The position numbers were made by a program, and so were the translations under genes. A DNA stretch of 33,103 nt, taken from the IMG/VR virus record IMGVR_UViG_3300029309_000158, positions 1 through 33,103 of that record, one strand, 5' to 3'. Shown piece by piece: positions 13,754 through 20,068 of this stretch (its first letter is position 1; each line of letters begins with the position of its first letter). The stretch is from a virus. The notes beneath the pieces are model-generated. The model saw only the letters and a program-made list of their open reading frames with translations. It made no database searches and was not told the origin of the DNA.

Positions 13754-14631
13754 AAAGAATAGACGTAGAAAGAAAAGAAATAAATAAAAAAGATTATATT
13801 AGAAGAACTGCTAGATTAAGTGATGTGTCAAGGCATATTAAAGAGGATGCAATTGTATATCATAATGGAAAGCCGATATTATTATACAAAGTATTATCAA
13901 CACCACCAAAAGATGTTAGATGGGCAGTAAAAAATATTAAGTATTCAACAGGCAAAAGAACACACGGACTAGTAAACACAAGTGCGGTTTTTGGATATAG
14001 CCCAAGACAAGAAAACAAACACGACTATTGCACCTCATCAGCTATGGGATATAATACACCAAAGCAACACTACATAATTAGCAACTTTGCCAAACAAATA
14101 CAAAAATATTATAAAGACTACTTTCACGAAACATATAAACAACATAAAGAAAAAGTAAAAGAAAAAGTAAAAGATCAATGGGTAATAAAAGATACAGTAT
14201 TCACAAGTGGCATAGTAAATAAAAACAATCAACTTAAATACCATTTTGATAGTGGTAATTTTAAAAACGTATATAGCAATATGCTTGTATTTAAAAGTGA
14301 TGTAATGGGTGGGCATTTAGTTATACCAGAAATAGATATATCATTAGAGGTTGCCGACAACAGCGTTACTATATTTGATGGTCAAGATTTATTGCACGGA
14401 GTTAGCCCAATTGATTATAACAACTCAAAGGCATATAGATATAGTATTGTTTATTATTCTTTAGAACGTATGTGGCAGTGTATGACAATTGAAGAAGAAG
14501 TAGATAGAATCAGAGAAAAGAAAATGATACGAGAACAAAACAGATTGAAGCCAGAACACCTTGATACTCTGCGACAAAGAAAAAAAGAAGCCAAAGATTA
14601 TAAAGATAAAATAGAAGATGAACAAAAGTGA
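13750..14631 (+). CDS. TET/JBP-like 2-oxoglutarate, Fe(II)-dependent DNA base dioxygenase
   Basis: A protein of 293 residues. The double-stranded beta-helix ligands are visible: HxD at His165/Asp167 in LKYHFDSGN, the distal His216 in DGQDLLHGVSPI, and Arg230 in AYRYSIVYYSLE for 2-oxoglutarate. Family-typical supporting segments are THGLVNTSAVFGYSPR (68-86), FTSGIVN, and GGHLVIPEIDISLEVADNSV. These match phage TET/JBP enzymes, which hydroxylate the 5-methyl group of 5-methylcytosine or thymine. The C-terminal ~45 residues are a charged helix (EEEVDRIREKKMIREQNRLK ...), possibly a docking tail. No cytosine-C5 methyltransferase is visible in the window, so whether it acts on thymine or on 5-methylcytosine made elsewhere is open. 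Confidence 0.82.
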   Translation: MKRIDVERKEINKKDYIRRTARLSDVSRHIKEDAIVYHNGKPILLYKVLSTPPKDVRWAVKNIKYSTGKRTHGLVNTSAVFGYSPRQENKHDYCTSSAMGYNTPKQHYIISNFAKQIQKYYKDYFHETYKQHKEKVKEKVKDQWVIKDTVFTSGIVNKNNQLKYHFDSGNFKNVYSNMLVFKSDVMGGHLVIPEIDISLEVADNSVTIFDGQDLLHGVSPIDYNNSKAYRYSIVYYSLERMWQCMTIEEEVDRIREKKMIREQNRLKPEHLDTLRQRKKEAKDYKDKIEDEQK

Positions 14632-14977
14632 ACATATAAAAAAGGCACTAATTGAAGCATTAGAAAAATCATTAGGCATTGTAACTACTGCGTGTAAACA
14701 AGTGGGCATTGGTAGAACTACCTTTTATAATTATTACAATGATGATTTGGAATTTAAAGCACAAGTAGATGATATAGCTAATATGAGTTTGGACTTTGCC
14801 GAAAGCAAACTACTAGAGCAAATTAAAGACAACTCAACAGCAGCCACTATATTTTATTTAAAAACAAAAGGCAAGAAAAGAGGCTATGTGGAAAGACAAG
14901 AGATTACTGGTGCTGATGGTGTGCCAACAAATGTAAAAATAGAAATAATTAAAAATGCAGATAAGCCTAAAAACTAA
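14618..14977 (+). CDS. terS: Terminase small subunit (HTH)
   Basis: A protein of 119 residues. The N-terminus has a helix-turn-helix of the terminase/TetR-like type: IKKALIEALEKSLGIVTTAC then KQVGIGRTTFYNYYNDDLEF. The following helix (DIANMSLDFAESKLLEQIKD) and AATIFYLKTKGKKRGYVERQ are hallmarks of small terminase subunits in Bacteroidota phages ('aai.flKt.gK.RGY.ErqEi'). It recognises the packaging site on concatemeric DNA and hands it to the large subunit, whose gene overlaps by 23 bases. It also overlaps the dioxygenase by 14 bases, so DNA modification and packaging genes are in one unit. Confidence 0.82.
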   Translation: MNKSEHIKKALIEALEKSLGIVTTACKQVGIGRTTFYNYYNDDLEFKAQVDDIANMSLDFAESKLLEQIKDNSTAATIFYLKTKGKKRGYVERQEITGADGVPTNVKIEIIKNADKPKN

Positions 14978-16112
14978 TATTGTATTTGAACATTTAGTAA
15001 ACAGCAAAAAAAAAATAATAGTCAATCAAGGTGGAACCAGATCAGGAAAAACATTTAATATTATTTTATATATTATTTTTTATTATTGTCTTAATAACTC
15101 TGGTAAGACTATCACAATTTGTCGTAAGACTTACCCAGCATTAAGAGCAACGGTACTTAGAGATTTTATAAACATATTGCGTGAGCATAATTTATACAAC
15201 GAAGATAACCACAACAAATCAAGCAGCGAGTATAATCTTTTTGGAAACCTAATTGAATTTATATCATTAGATCAGCCTGTAAAAGTACGAGGAAGAAAGC
15301 GTGATTTATTATTTATAAACGAAGCTAACGAATTATACTGGGAAGATTGGCAGCAATTGTTATTTAGAACAAGCGAAAAGATAATACTTGATTATAACCC
15401 AAGTGAAGAATATCACTGGATATACGACAAAATAATACCACGAGAAGATACAGACTTTTTAAAAACCACATACAAAGACAACCCCTTTTTAGAACAATCA
15501 TTAGTTGAAGAAATAGAAAGGCTACAATACACCGATGAACAATACTGGCAAATATATGGGCTGGGTGAAAAGGGAATAAGCAAAGCCACAATATTTAATT
15601 ACGTGGAATGTAATCTGATACCAGAAGATGCCGAGTTTGTTTCTATGGGTATGGACTTTGGCTTTACAAACGATCCCACGGCATTAGTATCGGTATGGAA
15701 GAAAGAATCAAACCTATATATAAAAGAATTATTATACAGAACAATGATGACAACAGGCGACATACATAGTTATTTTAAACAAACAATAACAAAAGAATTA
15801 ATATATGCCGATAGTAGTGAGCCACGAATAATTGAAGAATTAAGGCGTATGGGCTGGAAGATCCGTGCTAGTTTAAAAGGCAGAGATAGCGTAAACGCAG
15901 GTATTGATTTATTGAAAAGGTTTAAAATTCATATACACAAAGATAGTACCAATGCGATTCAGGAGTTCAGGAACTATAAATGGAAAGAGGATAAAACAGG
16001 TAAGCTAACCAACACGCCAGAAGATAAAAACAATCACATAACAGATGCAGTACGATATGCAACCTACTCAATATTAAGCAAACCAAACTTTGGAAAATAT
16101 GCTATTAGGTAA
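14955..16112 (+). CDS. terL: Terminase large subunit
   Basis: A protein of 385 residues, slightly shorter than many PBSX/Terminase_3 homologues. The ATPase has Walker A GGTRSGKT (residues 26-33) and Walker B LLFINEAN (118-125, with Glu123). The RNase-H-like nuclease has Asp234 in MGMDFGFTNDPTALV, Asp286 in ELIYADSSEP and Asp364 in HITDAVRYATYSI. All expected catalytic positions are present. The protein pumps DNA into the procapsid through the portal and cuts it. The portal gene is unusually far downstream, at 29686. A promoter-like leader begins right after the stop. Confidence 0.95.
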   Translation: MQISLKTNIVFEHLVNSKKKIIVNQGGTRSGKTFNIILYIIFYYCLNNSGKTITICRKTYPALRATVLRDFINILREHNLYNEDNHNKSSSEYNLFGNLIEFISLDQPVKVRGRKRDLLFINEANELYWEDWQQLLFRTSEKIILDYNPSEEYHWIYDKIIPREDTDFLKTTYKDNPFLEQSLVEEIERLQYTDEQYWQIYGLGEKGISKATIFNYVECNLIPEDAEFVSMGMDFGFTNDPTALVSVWKKESNLYIKELLYRTMMTTGDIHSYFKQTITKELIYADSSEPRIIEELRRMGWKIRASLKGRDSVNAGIDLLKRFKIHIHKDSTNAIQEFRNYKWKEDKTGKLTNTPEDKNNHITDAVRYATYSILSKPNFGKYAIR

Positions 16113-16120
16113 TTTGCTTT

Positions 16121-16156
16121 ATTTTTATTATTTTAGTGTTAATAAATAAACATAAT
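16121..16156 (+). promoter_or_regulatory. Promoter-like leader element, copy 2
   Basis: ATTTTTATTATTTTAG (16121-16136) is identical to the 16-mer at 7426-7441, followed by TGTTAATAAATAAACATAAT and then the ATG at 16157. Confidence 0.45.
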
Positions 16157-16330
16157 ATGAAATTATCTAACAGACAAATACAAATAGTAGAGGATGAGTT
16201 TGCCCTTAAAAGAGTGTTCGAACCATCGTTTAGACAATATAGCAGAAGATTATCAAACCATTATAAAATTGATTTATGGATTACATTTCAAGATGGTGAA
16301 TTTATTAAGGCTGATCAAAATGGCTGGTAA
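16157..16330 (+). CDS. Small hypothetical protein (57 aa)
   Basis: Begins at the ATG after the promoter-like leader; an upstream in-frame GTG at 16136 falls inside the leader element and is therefore less likely. The product is MKLSNRQIQIVEDEFALKRV, then FEPSFRQYSRRLSNHYKIDL, then WITFQDGEFIKADQNGW. It is basic and amphipathic with a short strand pair at the end. I recognise no family. It is monocistronic by layout, with its own leader and the next gene's leader behind it, suggesting independent expression. Confidence 0.5.
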   Translation: MKLSNRQIQIVEDEFALKRVFEPSFRQYSRRLSNHYKIDLWITFQDGEFIKADQNGW

Positions 16331-16350
16331 AATTTGGAAGATCCAAAAAT

Positions 16351-16387
16351 ATTTATTATTTTTATGTTATAAATAAATATAAATAAA
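16351..16387 (+). promoter_or_regulatory. Promoter-like leader element, copy 3
   Basis: ATTTATTATTTTTATGTTAT followed by AAATAAATATAAATAAA runs directly to the ATG at 16388. It is a close variant of the elements at 7426 and 16121, and contains the GTTATAAA core found before later genes. Confidence 0.45.
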
Positions 16388-16666
16388 ATGGAAAATAAAT
16401 TTGAAATTGTCGGCTATCATCTTGATTTTTATTGTGGTCATAAATTTATGGGATCGATAAAAACCGAAAAACCAGAAGATGATTTATATGGTTATTACAG
16501 CAGAAAAAAATATGTTTGTGATAAAGATATAAAGCTTGGTAAAAAAACTATTAGAAAAGGTATTGAATATTACACTGAGGTTATACCATTGATGGGTAAG
16601 TTCCAAGGAACGCAAGAAGAAAAAATACAGCATATGCTTCAATCAAAAGTTAGCTATGGCATTTAA
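16388..16666 (+). CDS. Hypothetical protein (92 aa)
   Basis: The product begins MENKFEIVGYHLDFYCGHKF and continues with a Lys-rich strand region (SRKKYVCDKDIKLGKKTIRK, GIEYYTEVIPLMGKF) and a C-terminal helix (QEEKIQHMLQSKVSYGI). Two isolated Cys residues do not make a clear metal site. It overlaps the next gene by 11 bases. No family recognised; the context between terminase and tail genes gives no functional clue beyond probable middle or late expression from its own leader. Confidence 0.55.
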   Translation: MENKFEIVGYHLDFYCGHKFMGSIKTEKPEDDLYGYYSRKKYVCDKDIKLGKKTIRKGIEYYTEVIPLMGKFQGTQEEKIQHMLQSKVSYGI

Positions 16667-17000
16667 TAAATATCAATTCATAGAAGAACTACGAGAGCAT
16701 CTTGCTGATGAGTTTGGCTGCCCACATTGTGCTGAAGAAAAAGGCGAGAAATATCAAGAGCCAGATCAAGAAAAAGTTTACGAATATATAAACGAATACT
16801 GCGCTAATTATACAATATATTATTACAAGTGTTGGGATATATGTAAAGAATTATCTGCACATAATTTTTATATAGATGAGATTGGCATAAATGCAAAAGA
16901 TATTACCGAACTAGCCTTTTGGTCATTGAGATTTTTTATTGATGAACAAATGGGCGTGTATAACCCAAAACCTAAAGAATGCCAAAAAGAAACAAAATAA
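16656..17000 (+). CDS. Hypothetical protein resembling DUF7222-type phage proteins
   Basis: A protein of 114 residues. It has a GCPHCAEEK box (CxxC), then QEKVYEYINEYCANYTIYYY, then KCWDICKELSAHNFYIDEIG, then ITELAFWSLRFFIDEQM. The sequence 'i.eyidn.c.yy..cw.i...L....f.....g....i..lAf.al.~' is like the DUF7222 phage family as I remember it. It is all-helical with buried aromatic residues. No function is established. Its last 22 bases overlap a tiny Lys/Gln-rich frame. Confidence 0.5.
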   Translation: MAFNKYQFIEELREHLADEFGCPHCAEEKGEKYQEPDQEKVYEYINEYCANYTIYYYKCWDICKELSAHNFYIDEIGINAKDITELAFWSLRFFIDEQMGVYNPKPKECQKETK

Positions 17001-17086
17001 TACACCCAGCTTTAAAAGACGGTTGGGACAAGTTGTCGAGAGAACAACAAGTACAAGAAATGCTTTACTGGAAACAAAAAAGGTAA
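16979..17086 (+). CDS. Micro-protein (35 aa)
   Basis: An ATG overlapping the previous gene by 22 bases opens a 35-codon frame, MPKRNKIIHPALKDGWDKLS then REQQVQEMLYWKQKR, which ends 34 bases before a strong terminator. It is a plausible last gene of the small operon since the gap would otherwise be uncommonly long for this genome. Chance cannot be excluded at this size. Confidence 0.4.
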   Translation: MPKRNKIIHPALKDGWDKLSREQQVQEMLYWKQKR

Positions 17087-17120
17087 AGTAGTTTTTTCAT
17101 TATATGTTTAGTTTAATTAA

Positions 17121-17149
17121 GGGTGGTTGTGAGACTGCCCTTTTTTTTT
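17121..17149 (+). terminator. Rho-independent terminator
   Basis: Stem GGGTGG / CTGCCC (two G-T wobble pairs) around an 8-base loop, followed by nine T. It separates the small-gene operon from the tail operon. Confidence 0.8.
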
Positions 17150-17167
17150 ATAAATTAGTAAATAAAA

Positions 17168-17180
17168 TTGTTATATAATT
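17168..17180 (+). promoter_or_regulatory. TTGTTATATAATT leader element
   Basis: TTGTTATATAATT abuts the ATG at 17181. The same element abuts the ATGs at 24769 and 29310, and a one-base variant lies at 26705. Its position directly after a terminator supports a role in late-operon initiation, either as promoter or as translation start context. Confidence 0.4.
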
Positions 17181-17834
17181 ATGAGAATTAAAATCAATAT
17201 ACCAGACAGCTTACACGATATAACGCTTGGTCAGTATCAAGATTATTTAGAGGCACAAGAAAAAATTGATGATGATTATCAGCTAGGATCAAGAATGATA
17301 GAAATATTTTGTAAGATTCCTGTGCAAGATGTTTTTCAATTTCGTATGAGCCATATTACTAATATTCAAAAAACACTTATAAAAATATTTGAGCATAAAA
17401 CTGAGACCTTAATAAACAGATTTAAAGTGCACGATATTGAGTTTGGTTTTATTCCCAGCCTTGATGAAATGACTTTTGGTGAGTATGTTGATATAGATAC
17501 CTATATTAAAGATTGGAAGCAAATGCATAAAGCAATGGCCGTTTTATACAGACCAATAGAAACAAAGTATGAAGATAGATATAACATAGTGGTTTACGAT
17601 GGTAAGGAAACTAATATAATGAAAGATATGCCTTTGTCAGTTTGCTTTTCTTCAATTGTTTTTTTTTACAATTTAGGAATCGAGTTATCACAAATTATGA
17701 TGGGCTATATGGATCAAATGAGTCCGACACAAAAACAGCAGTTGGAGGCTTTGGAGCTAAATGGGGGTGGTATCAGTCAATTTTCGCACTCGCTAAAGGT
17801 GATGTTAGAAGATTTGAAAATATCACTAGATTAA
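17181..17834 (+). CDS. Tail assembly chaperone candidate (G-type frame)
   Basis: A protein of 217 residues. It begins MRIKINIPDSLHDITLGQYQ ('i.ip.sl.diTlgqyq.y'), has IPSLDEMTFGEYVDIDTYIK in the middle and ends NGGGISQFSHSLKVMLEDLK plus ISLD. I recognise this type from the start of tail operons in Bacteroidota phages. Function is inferred: an overlapping -1 frame carries a C-terminal WGWYQSIFALAKGD segment typical of the T extension of tail chaperones, so this would be the shorter G product. These proteins coat the tape measure during tail assembly. The gene is first after a terminator and leader element. Confidence 0.6.
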   Translation: MRIKINIPDSLHDITLGQYQDYLEAQEKIDDDYQLGSRMIEIFCKIPVQDVFQFRMSHITNIQKTLIKIFEHKTETLINRFKVHDIEFGFIPSLDEMTFGEYVDIDTYIKDWKQMHKAMAVLYRPIETKYEDRYNIVVYDGKETNIMKDMPLSVCFSSIVFFYNLGIELSQIMMGYMDQMSPTQKQQLEALELNGGGISQFSHSLKVMLEDLKISLD

Positions 17835-17917
17835 ATATGCATCAATGTTTGATGGCTTTAGAATTTATAAAAGAAAAAAACGATTTGGAAATGAAACAAA
17901 TAAAAAATAAAAGATGA
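17759..17917 (+). CDS. Probable -1 frameshift extension of the tail chaperone (GT product)
   Basis: Within the 3' end of the 217-residue gene the -1 frame encodes KWGWYQSIFALAKGDVRRFE then NITRLNMHQCLMALEFIKEK, running 83 bases past the zero-frame stop and ending in TGA that overlaps the next ATG. The amphipathic helical, charged tail (EKNDLEMKQIKNKR) and the 'WgWyqsi..la.GDv..f' start look like real coding sequence and like T-type extensions. No good independent start precedes it. Candidate slip sites are AAATGGGGGT (17759-17768), CAAAAAC (17730-17736) and the U-run near 17660. The coordinates given mark the recognisable extension, not a start codon. Confidence 0.55.
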   Translation, partial: KWGWYQSIFALAKGDVRRFENITRLNMHQCLMALEFIKEKNDLEMKQIKNKR

Positions 17918-18378
17918 GTGGGGCAAGAGGTTTTTACTTATTAACAGAAACAATCAAAACAAACTTGTTGGCTGATGAAAATGTAAACACAGTTACAACA
18001 GGTGATATTACTAAAATAGATTTATCAAAACAAACTATATACCCATTGAGCCATATAATAATAAACAACGTTACACAGGAAGATCAATTGTTAAGATTTA
18101 ACATCAGTGTTTTTTGTATGGATATTGTTGACATAAGCAAAGAAGAAACCACCGATATATTTAGAGGCAATACAAATGAACACGATGTTTTAAATACTCA
18201 ACTTGCAGTGGCTAATAAATTAATTGAAACGCTGAGGGGTGGTGATTTATACACAACAAAATATCAGCTTGATGGAACAGTTTCTTGTGAGCCTTTTTAT
18301 GATAGGTTTGAAAATGAGGTTGCTGGTTGGGTGGCTACAATGGATATACTAATACCAAATGATATAAATATTTGTTGA
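17914..18378 (+). CDS. Tail terminator / tail completion-like protein
   Basis: A protein of 154 residues. Segments: MSGARGFYLLTETIKTNLLA (helix), VNTVTTGDITKIDLSKQTIY and PLSHIIINNVTQEDQLLRFN (strand pairs), HDVLNTQLAVANKLIETLRG (helix), then EVAGWVATMDILIPND (final strand). The alpha-beta-alpha-beta layout with 'yp..hi.i......~~f.~si...d' resembles phage tail terminator proteins, which cap the tail tube, and its position after the tail chaperone gene fits. The start overlaps the frameshift product's stop (ATGA), and its own stop overlaps the next ATG (TGATG). Confidence 0.55.
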   Translation: MSGARGFYLLTETIKTNLLADENVNTVTTGDITKIDLSKQTIYPLSHIIINNVTQEDQLLRFNISVFCMDIVDISKEETTDIFRGNTNEHDVLNTQLAVANKLIETLRGGDLYTTKYQLDGTVSCEPFYDRFENEVAGWVATMDILIPNDINIC

Positions 18379-18923
18379 TGGAATTAAATAAATTAAATGA
18401 TATAATGCGTCAGTTTGTTCGACAAGTAGTTGTTGAAGCAATGTCTAATGTGCCTTTTAAAAAAACAAGTGGAAAATTGAAAAACAGCATAAATGGTGAT
18501 TATATTCCAGAAACACAAACTGCTTTTTTTACAATGCTTGAATATGGCAAATATCAAGATCTTGGTGTTAAAGGAACACAGAGTGGTAAAAGTGTAGGTA
18601 AAAAGTTTTATGGCTCACAAGCAAGGGAATACAAATACACAAACAATATGCCCCCACCAAGTGCATTAGATTCTTTTGTAGTGCGTAAAGGTTTTGCCCC
18701 AAGAGATTCAAGGGGTAGATTTTTGCCAAGAGCAGTAAACAAAGTGGGCTTTCAAAAATCAATAGCATTTTTAATTGCTAGGTCAATATTCGGCAAAGGT
18801 ATAAAGCCATCTTTATTTTTTACAAAGCCATTTATTAAGTACTACAAAGATCTACCAAATAAAGTGCTACAAGCATTCGGAGATGATTTTGAAATTGAAT
18901 TAATTAAAACACTAAACCCATAA
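18378..18923 (+). CDS. HK97-gp10-like head-tail / tail completion protein
   Basis: A protein of 181 residues from the ATG in the TGATG overlap; two in-frame TTG codons just upstream are possible but less likely starts. A helix, MELNKLNDIMRQFVRQVVVE, is followed by FKKTSGKLKNSINGDYIPET and FFTMLEYGKYQDLGVKGTQS. The 'tGkLk.Si........~~~~~~YgkyvD.GvkG' string is typical of gp10-type tail completion proteins. A basic loop region (PRDSRGRFLPRAVNKVGFQK) and C-terminal helices follow. It would contribute to the neck or tail tip. Its next neighbours are long structural genes. Confidence 0.6.
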   Translation: MELNKLNDIMRQFVRQVVVEAMSNVPFKKTSGKLKNSINGDYIPETQTAFFTMLEYGKYQDLGVKGTQSGKSVGKKFYGSQAREYKYTNNMPPPSALDSFVVRKGFAPRDSRGRFLPRAVNKVGFQKSIAFLIARSIFGKGIKPSLFFTKPFIKYYKDLPNKVLQAFGDDFEIELIKTLNP

Positions 18924-20068
18924 TGGCTATACAAAAAGTAAATATAAACACACCTATATATATAAAACTAGCAAATTCAAGCCTGGCTTCTTGTCAATTG
19001 ACAATAGCAATATATACTGGTGCATTTCAAACATCACCCACAACCACATATACATTAAGAAAAAATGAGGTGGCAAATAATAACTTTGTAATATTTGAAA
19101 TAGGTGAGTTAATTAAAGATTTCATTGACTACGATTTTAGTGGTACCTTTGGAAACAACGGAATTAATTTATGGGTGCAAACAACTGCAACACCATTTGA
19201 TAGCAACAATACAGCCCTTGATGCAGTAACAACAATAATGATGGCTTTTGATGGGTATGGATATTTTGAAGATGGCTTTACAACTGTATCAACAACCAAT
19301 AGTGCAACAACACAAACATTAAATGCTTTTAAGGGTGCTGGGTTTTTGTTAATGTCAAACTCAAAAATTATTAGAAAAACAAGTGAGCCTTTAAAAATAC
19401 CAGTGGTTGCTAATTTAAGTGTAAATTCTGGCTCAGACACCTACACAGGTGCAACAACCGTAACATTTAAAAATGGCTCATCAACAGTATCAAGTGTTAC
19501 AATTTCTACTGGTGTTACAAATACTTCTGGTATGATTGAATATGCAACAAGCACAACGGCAACAATAACTTCTGTCGAGGTGGCAAGTTCATTAAAAACA
19601 ACAACACTAGAAGTAATAGAAGATACTTGTAAAAAGTTTGATAATGTAGAGGTTTATTTTATAAACAAACAAGGTGCTATCCAAAGAGCAAACTTCTTTT
19701 TAAAATCAACACAAACGCTAAACGTAACCAAAGAAACTTTTAAAAGCAACACATTAACAACAGCAGCAAACTATTCAAAAAACAATCATCAGTACAAAAC
19801 AAGAAATATAAACAGCAGACAATCATTGACAATTAATAGTGGCTATGTGCCTGATGACTTTAATAAGCTAATAGAAGAAATATACGTATCATCAAGGGTT
19901 TGGATAAATGGTACAGCTATTGGTGGTGATTCTAACACAAGGCCACAATATTATCCTGTTATTGTAGAAAGTAAAAGCGTTACCTTTCAAACAAGTTTAA
20001 ACAATAGGCTTGCAAATTATGAACTACAACTAATATATGCTTACGATAGAATCAATACAATTAGATAA
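18923..20068 (+). CDS. Large beta-rich tail/virion protein (381 aa)
   Basis: The protein is rich in Thr, Ser and Asn and in alternating strands: INTPIYIKLANSSLASCQLT, IYTGAFQTSPTTTYTLRKNE, FVIFEIGELIKDFIDYDFSG. A middle part (TYTGATTVTFKNGSSTVSSV) looks like a small Ig-like or beta-sandwich insert. The C-terminal part (NRLANYELQLIYAYDRINTI) is another strand pair. It starts at the TAATG overlap with the previous gene and abuts the next large protein in the same way. I recognise the type as a structural protein of Bacteroidota siphophages but not its exact place; a distal-tail or baseplate hub role is suggested by its position before the 861-residue protein. Confidence 0.6.
   Translation: MAIQKVNINTPIYIKLANSSLASCQLTIAIYTGAFQTSPTTTYTLRKNEVANNNFVIFEIGELIKDFIDYDFSGTFGNNGINLWVQTTATPFDSNNTALDAVTTIMMAFDGYGYFEDGFTTVSTTNSATTQTLNAFKGAGFLLMSNSKIIRKTSEPLKIPVVANLSVNSGSDTYTGATTVTFKNGSSTVSSVTISTGVTNTSGMIEYATSTTATITSVEVASSLKTTTLEVIEDTCKKFDNVEVYFINKQGAIQRANFFLKSTQTLNVTKETFKSNTLTTAANYSKNNHQYKTRNINSRQSLTINSGYVPDDFNKLIEEIYVSSRVWINGTAIGGDSNTRPQYYPVIVESKSVTFQTSLNNRLANYELQLIYAYDRINTIR

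Noticed and set aside
16194-16376. 60-codon + strand frame
   Set aside because: It overlaps the 16157 gene in another frame and runs through the next gene's leader; composition gives no protein-like pattern.
17642-17917. Independent gene starting near 17642
   Set aside because: Its first ~40 codons read out of frame through well-formed zero-frame coding sequence and have no credible start context; only the part after ~17759 looks like protein, fitting a frameshift extension.
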